From an uncultured Bacteroidales bacterium (lineage in GTDB: Bacteria; Bacteroidota; Bacteroidia; Bacteroidales; UBA932): a stretch of 6,326 bases of DNA. The stretch is taken from positions 1 to 6,326 of the forward strand of contig CALADR010000105.1 in the NCBI GenBank assembly GCA_937890845.1, read 5' to 3'. Position numbers and translations under genes: made by a program. Of this stretch, positions 6,187-6,326 are shown piece by piece (the stretch's first letter is position 1; each line of letters begins with the position of its first letter). The notes under the pieces were generated by a model that was given only the letters and a program-made list of their open reading frames with translations, ran no database searches and was not told where the DNA came from.

Positions 6187-6218
6187 ATTGCAAATACCGA
6201 GCCACATTCCTATATTTG
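6187..6218 (+). promoter_or_regulatory. Probable promoter of rlmH (-33 ATTG, -7 TATATTTG)
   Basis: TATATTTG at 6211-6218 matches the Bacteroidetes -7 consensus TAnnTTTG exactly. ATTG at 6187-6190 lies 20 nt upstream, the usual distance for the -33 TTTG element, with one mismatch. Transcription would start near 6225, giving a leader of about 39 nt before the rlmH ATG at 6264. This is the best-supported promoter in the window because both elements are present with the right spacing. Confidence 0.7.
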
Positions 6219-6263
6219 CAATAGCTGGGACAATTCAGCCTTAATTTCACATATAAAGAAAGT

Positions 6264-6326
6264 ATGAATATCACTCTTCTCACTGTAGGAAAGACTGACA
6301 AGAACTGGATCAAAGACGGAATAGAT
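6264..6326 (+). CDS. rlmH: 23S rRNA pseudouridine-1915 N3-methyltransferase RlmH (first 21 codons)
   Basis: Only the N-terminus is visible; the gene continues past the right edge. The 21 residues, MNITLLTVGKTDKNWIKDGI plus D, match the start of RlmH (SPOUT family), in which a beta strand of the form ITLLxVGKT is followed by a helix. RlmH uses S-adenosylmethionine to methylate a pseudouridine in helix 69 of 23S rRNA on the assembled ribosome. The ATG at 6264 lies about 39 nt downstream of the predicted transcription start and has only a weak purine-rich leader (AAAGAAAGT). The divergent DUF4783-like neighbour supports the identification. The SAM-binding and knot motifs lie outside the window, so the call rests on the N-terminus and context. 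Confidence 0.8.
   Translation, partial: MNITLLTVGKTDKNWIKDGID

Overview
The window looks like an ordinary chromosomal segment of a Bacteroidota bacterium, most likely order Bacteroidales. The reasons are: promoters of the TAnnTTTG type, A-rich leaders with almost no Shine-Dalgarno sequences, a eukaryotic-type (GH13_8-like) glycogen branching enzyme, a DUF4783-like protein beside rlmH, and protein sequences of Bacteroides-like character. Genus cannot be fixed by reading alone. All family calls are made from motifs and recall, not from a database search.

Left part (1-1840, minus strand): a three-gene run xseA > xseB > glgB. XseA and XseB are the two subunits of exonuclease VII; their genes are 1 nt apart or overlap, depending on the xseB start. 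The branching enzyme gene follows closely and runs off the left edge, so only its N-terminal 130 codons are seen. A 179-nt divergent intergenic region (1841-2019) carries one -7 box facing each way.

Centre (2020-5300, plus strand): a probable four-gene unit engB (yihA/ysxC) > prs > small Cys-rich membrane protein > der (engA). Two of these are ribosome-assembly GTPases acting on the large subunit; prs makes PRPP. The small protein has one membrane helix and a C-terminal CX4CX2CX2C cluster. A perfect 12-bp inverted repeat lies just upstream of der.

Right part (5301-6326): a 441-nt gene-free stretch between convergent genes holds a strong plus-strand terminator about 230 nt after der and a minus-strand terminator for the DUF4783-like gene. 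That gene (minus) and rlmH (plus, cut by the right edge) diverge from a shared 117-nt region with a good promoter for rlmH.

No mobile element, CRISPR array, tRNA or rRNA is visible, and I found no clear new biological system. The items most worth a second look are the 12-bp inverted repeat before der, a 15-nt exact direct repeat flanking engB, the long structured region after der, and the uncharacterised Cys-rich protein.
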